The position numbers and the translations under genes were made by a program. A stretch of 42,379 nucleotides of DNA from CAYVZU01 sp964455935. Lineage in GTDB: Bacteria; Fibrobacterota; CAYVZU01. This document shows, piece after piece, positions 42,301-42,379 of the stretch. Position 1 is the first letter of the stretch, and every line of letters starts with the position of its first letter. The stretch covers positions 1 to 42,379 of the forward strand of contig CAYVZU010000018.1 in the NCBI GenBank assembly GCA_964455935.1, given 5' to 3'. The notes under the pieces are model-generated. The model was given only the letters and a program-made list of their open reading frames with translations. It searched no databases and was not told where the DNA came from.

Positions 42301-42379
42301 TGATTCGAAGGCCAGGACGGACCTAGACTCATCTTCTACAGTTTAAAAACCGAACTTCTTTTATATCAGTCACTTACGG

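Overview
The window looks like part of a Gram-negative bacterial chromosome. Secreted proteins carry signal peptides plus C-terminal modules of the type-IX-sorting/FlgD-like kind, alongside an O-antigen/exopolysaccharide locus led by an EPS-type MarR regulator. This combination is typical of the Fibrobacterota and related FCB-group or candidate phyla. That assignment is inference; there is no rRNA or other marker gene in the window.

Left edge (1-1864): short tandem and inverted repeats, a two-gene minus-strand DUF2283/DUF4258-like pair, a truncated IS256-family transposase with its terminal repeat, and the frameshifted tail of a fibre-like protein joined directly to the transposase remnant.

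Polysaccharide locus (1900-26310, minus strand): it is read from right to left, starting with the MarR_EPS-like regulator. Upstream come sugar-nucleotide genes. Gmd and Fcl make GDP-L-fucose, with a DegT aminotransferase between them. Then ddhA-ddhB-ddhD-ddhC make a CDP-3,6-dideoxy-4-ketohexose, followed by a reductase/epimerase-like gene and a thiamine-diphosphate enzyme. The last two match YerF and YerE of yersiniose biosynthesis, so the locus probably makes a two-carbon-branched 3,6-dideoxysugar. Downstream are a Wzx flippase, glycosyltransferases (GT2, CgeB-like, GT10 fucosyltransferase, GT2, GT4), an O-antigen ligase/polymerase, an LtaS-like phosphoglycerol transferase and two more GT4 enzymes. 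A second fibre-like gene, also frameshifted, lies on the plus strand between the last two. No initiating glycosyl-1-phosphate transferase or chain-length regulator is present, so those must be elsewhere.

Surface-protein locus (26814-42185): two paralogous cytoplasmic regulators have an unusual layout: an N-terminal AraC-type HTH, a concanavalin-like domain and a long TPR-rich tail. Each is divergent from a gene for a secreted concanavalin-like protein. Between them are three tandem secreted concanavalin paralogues, a two-domain acetylxylan-esterase-like protein, another secreted concanavalin-like protein and a CBM9-like protein. The set looks like a regulated extracellular glycan-binding or glycan-degrading system. 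A regulatory block of about 140 bp is duplicated in front of two of the tandem genes.
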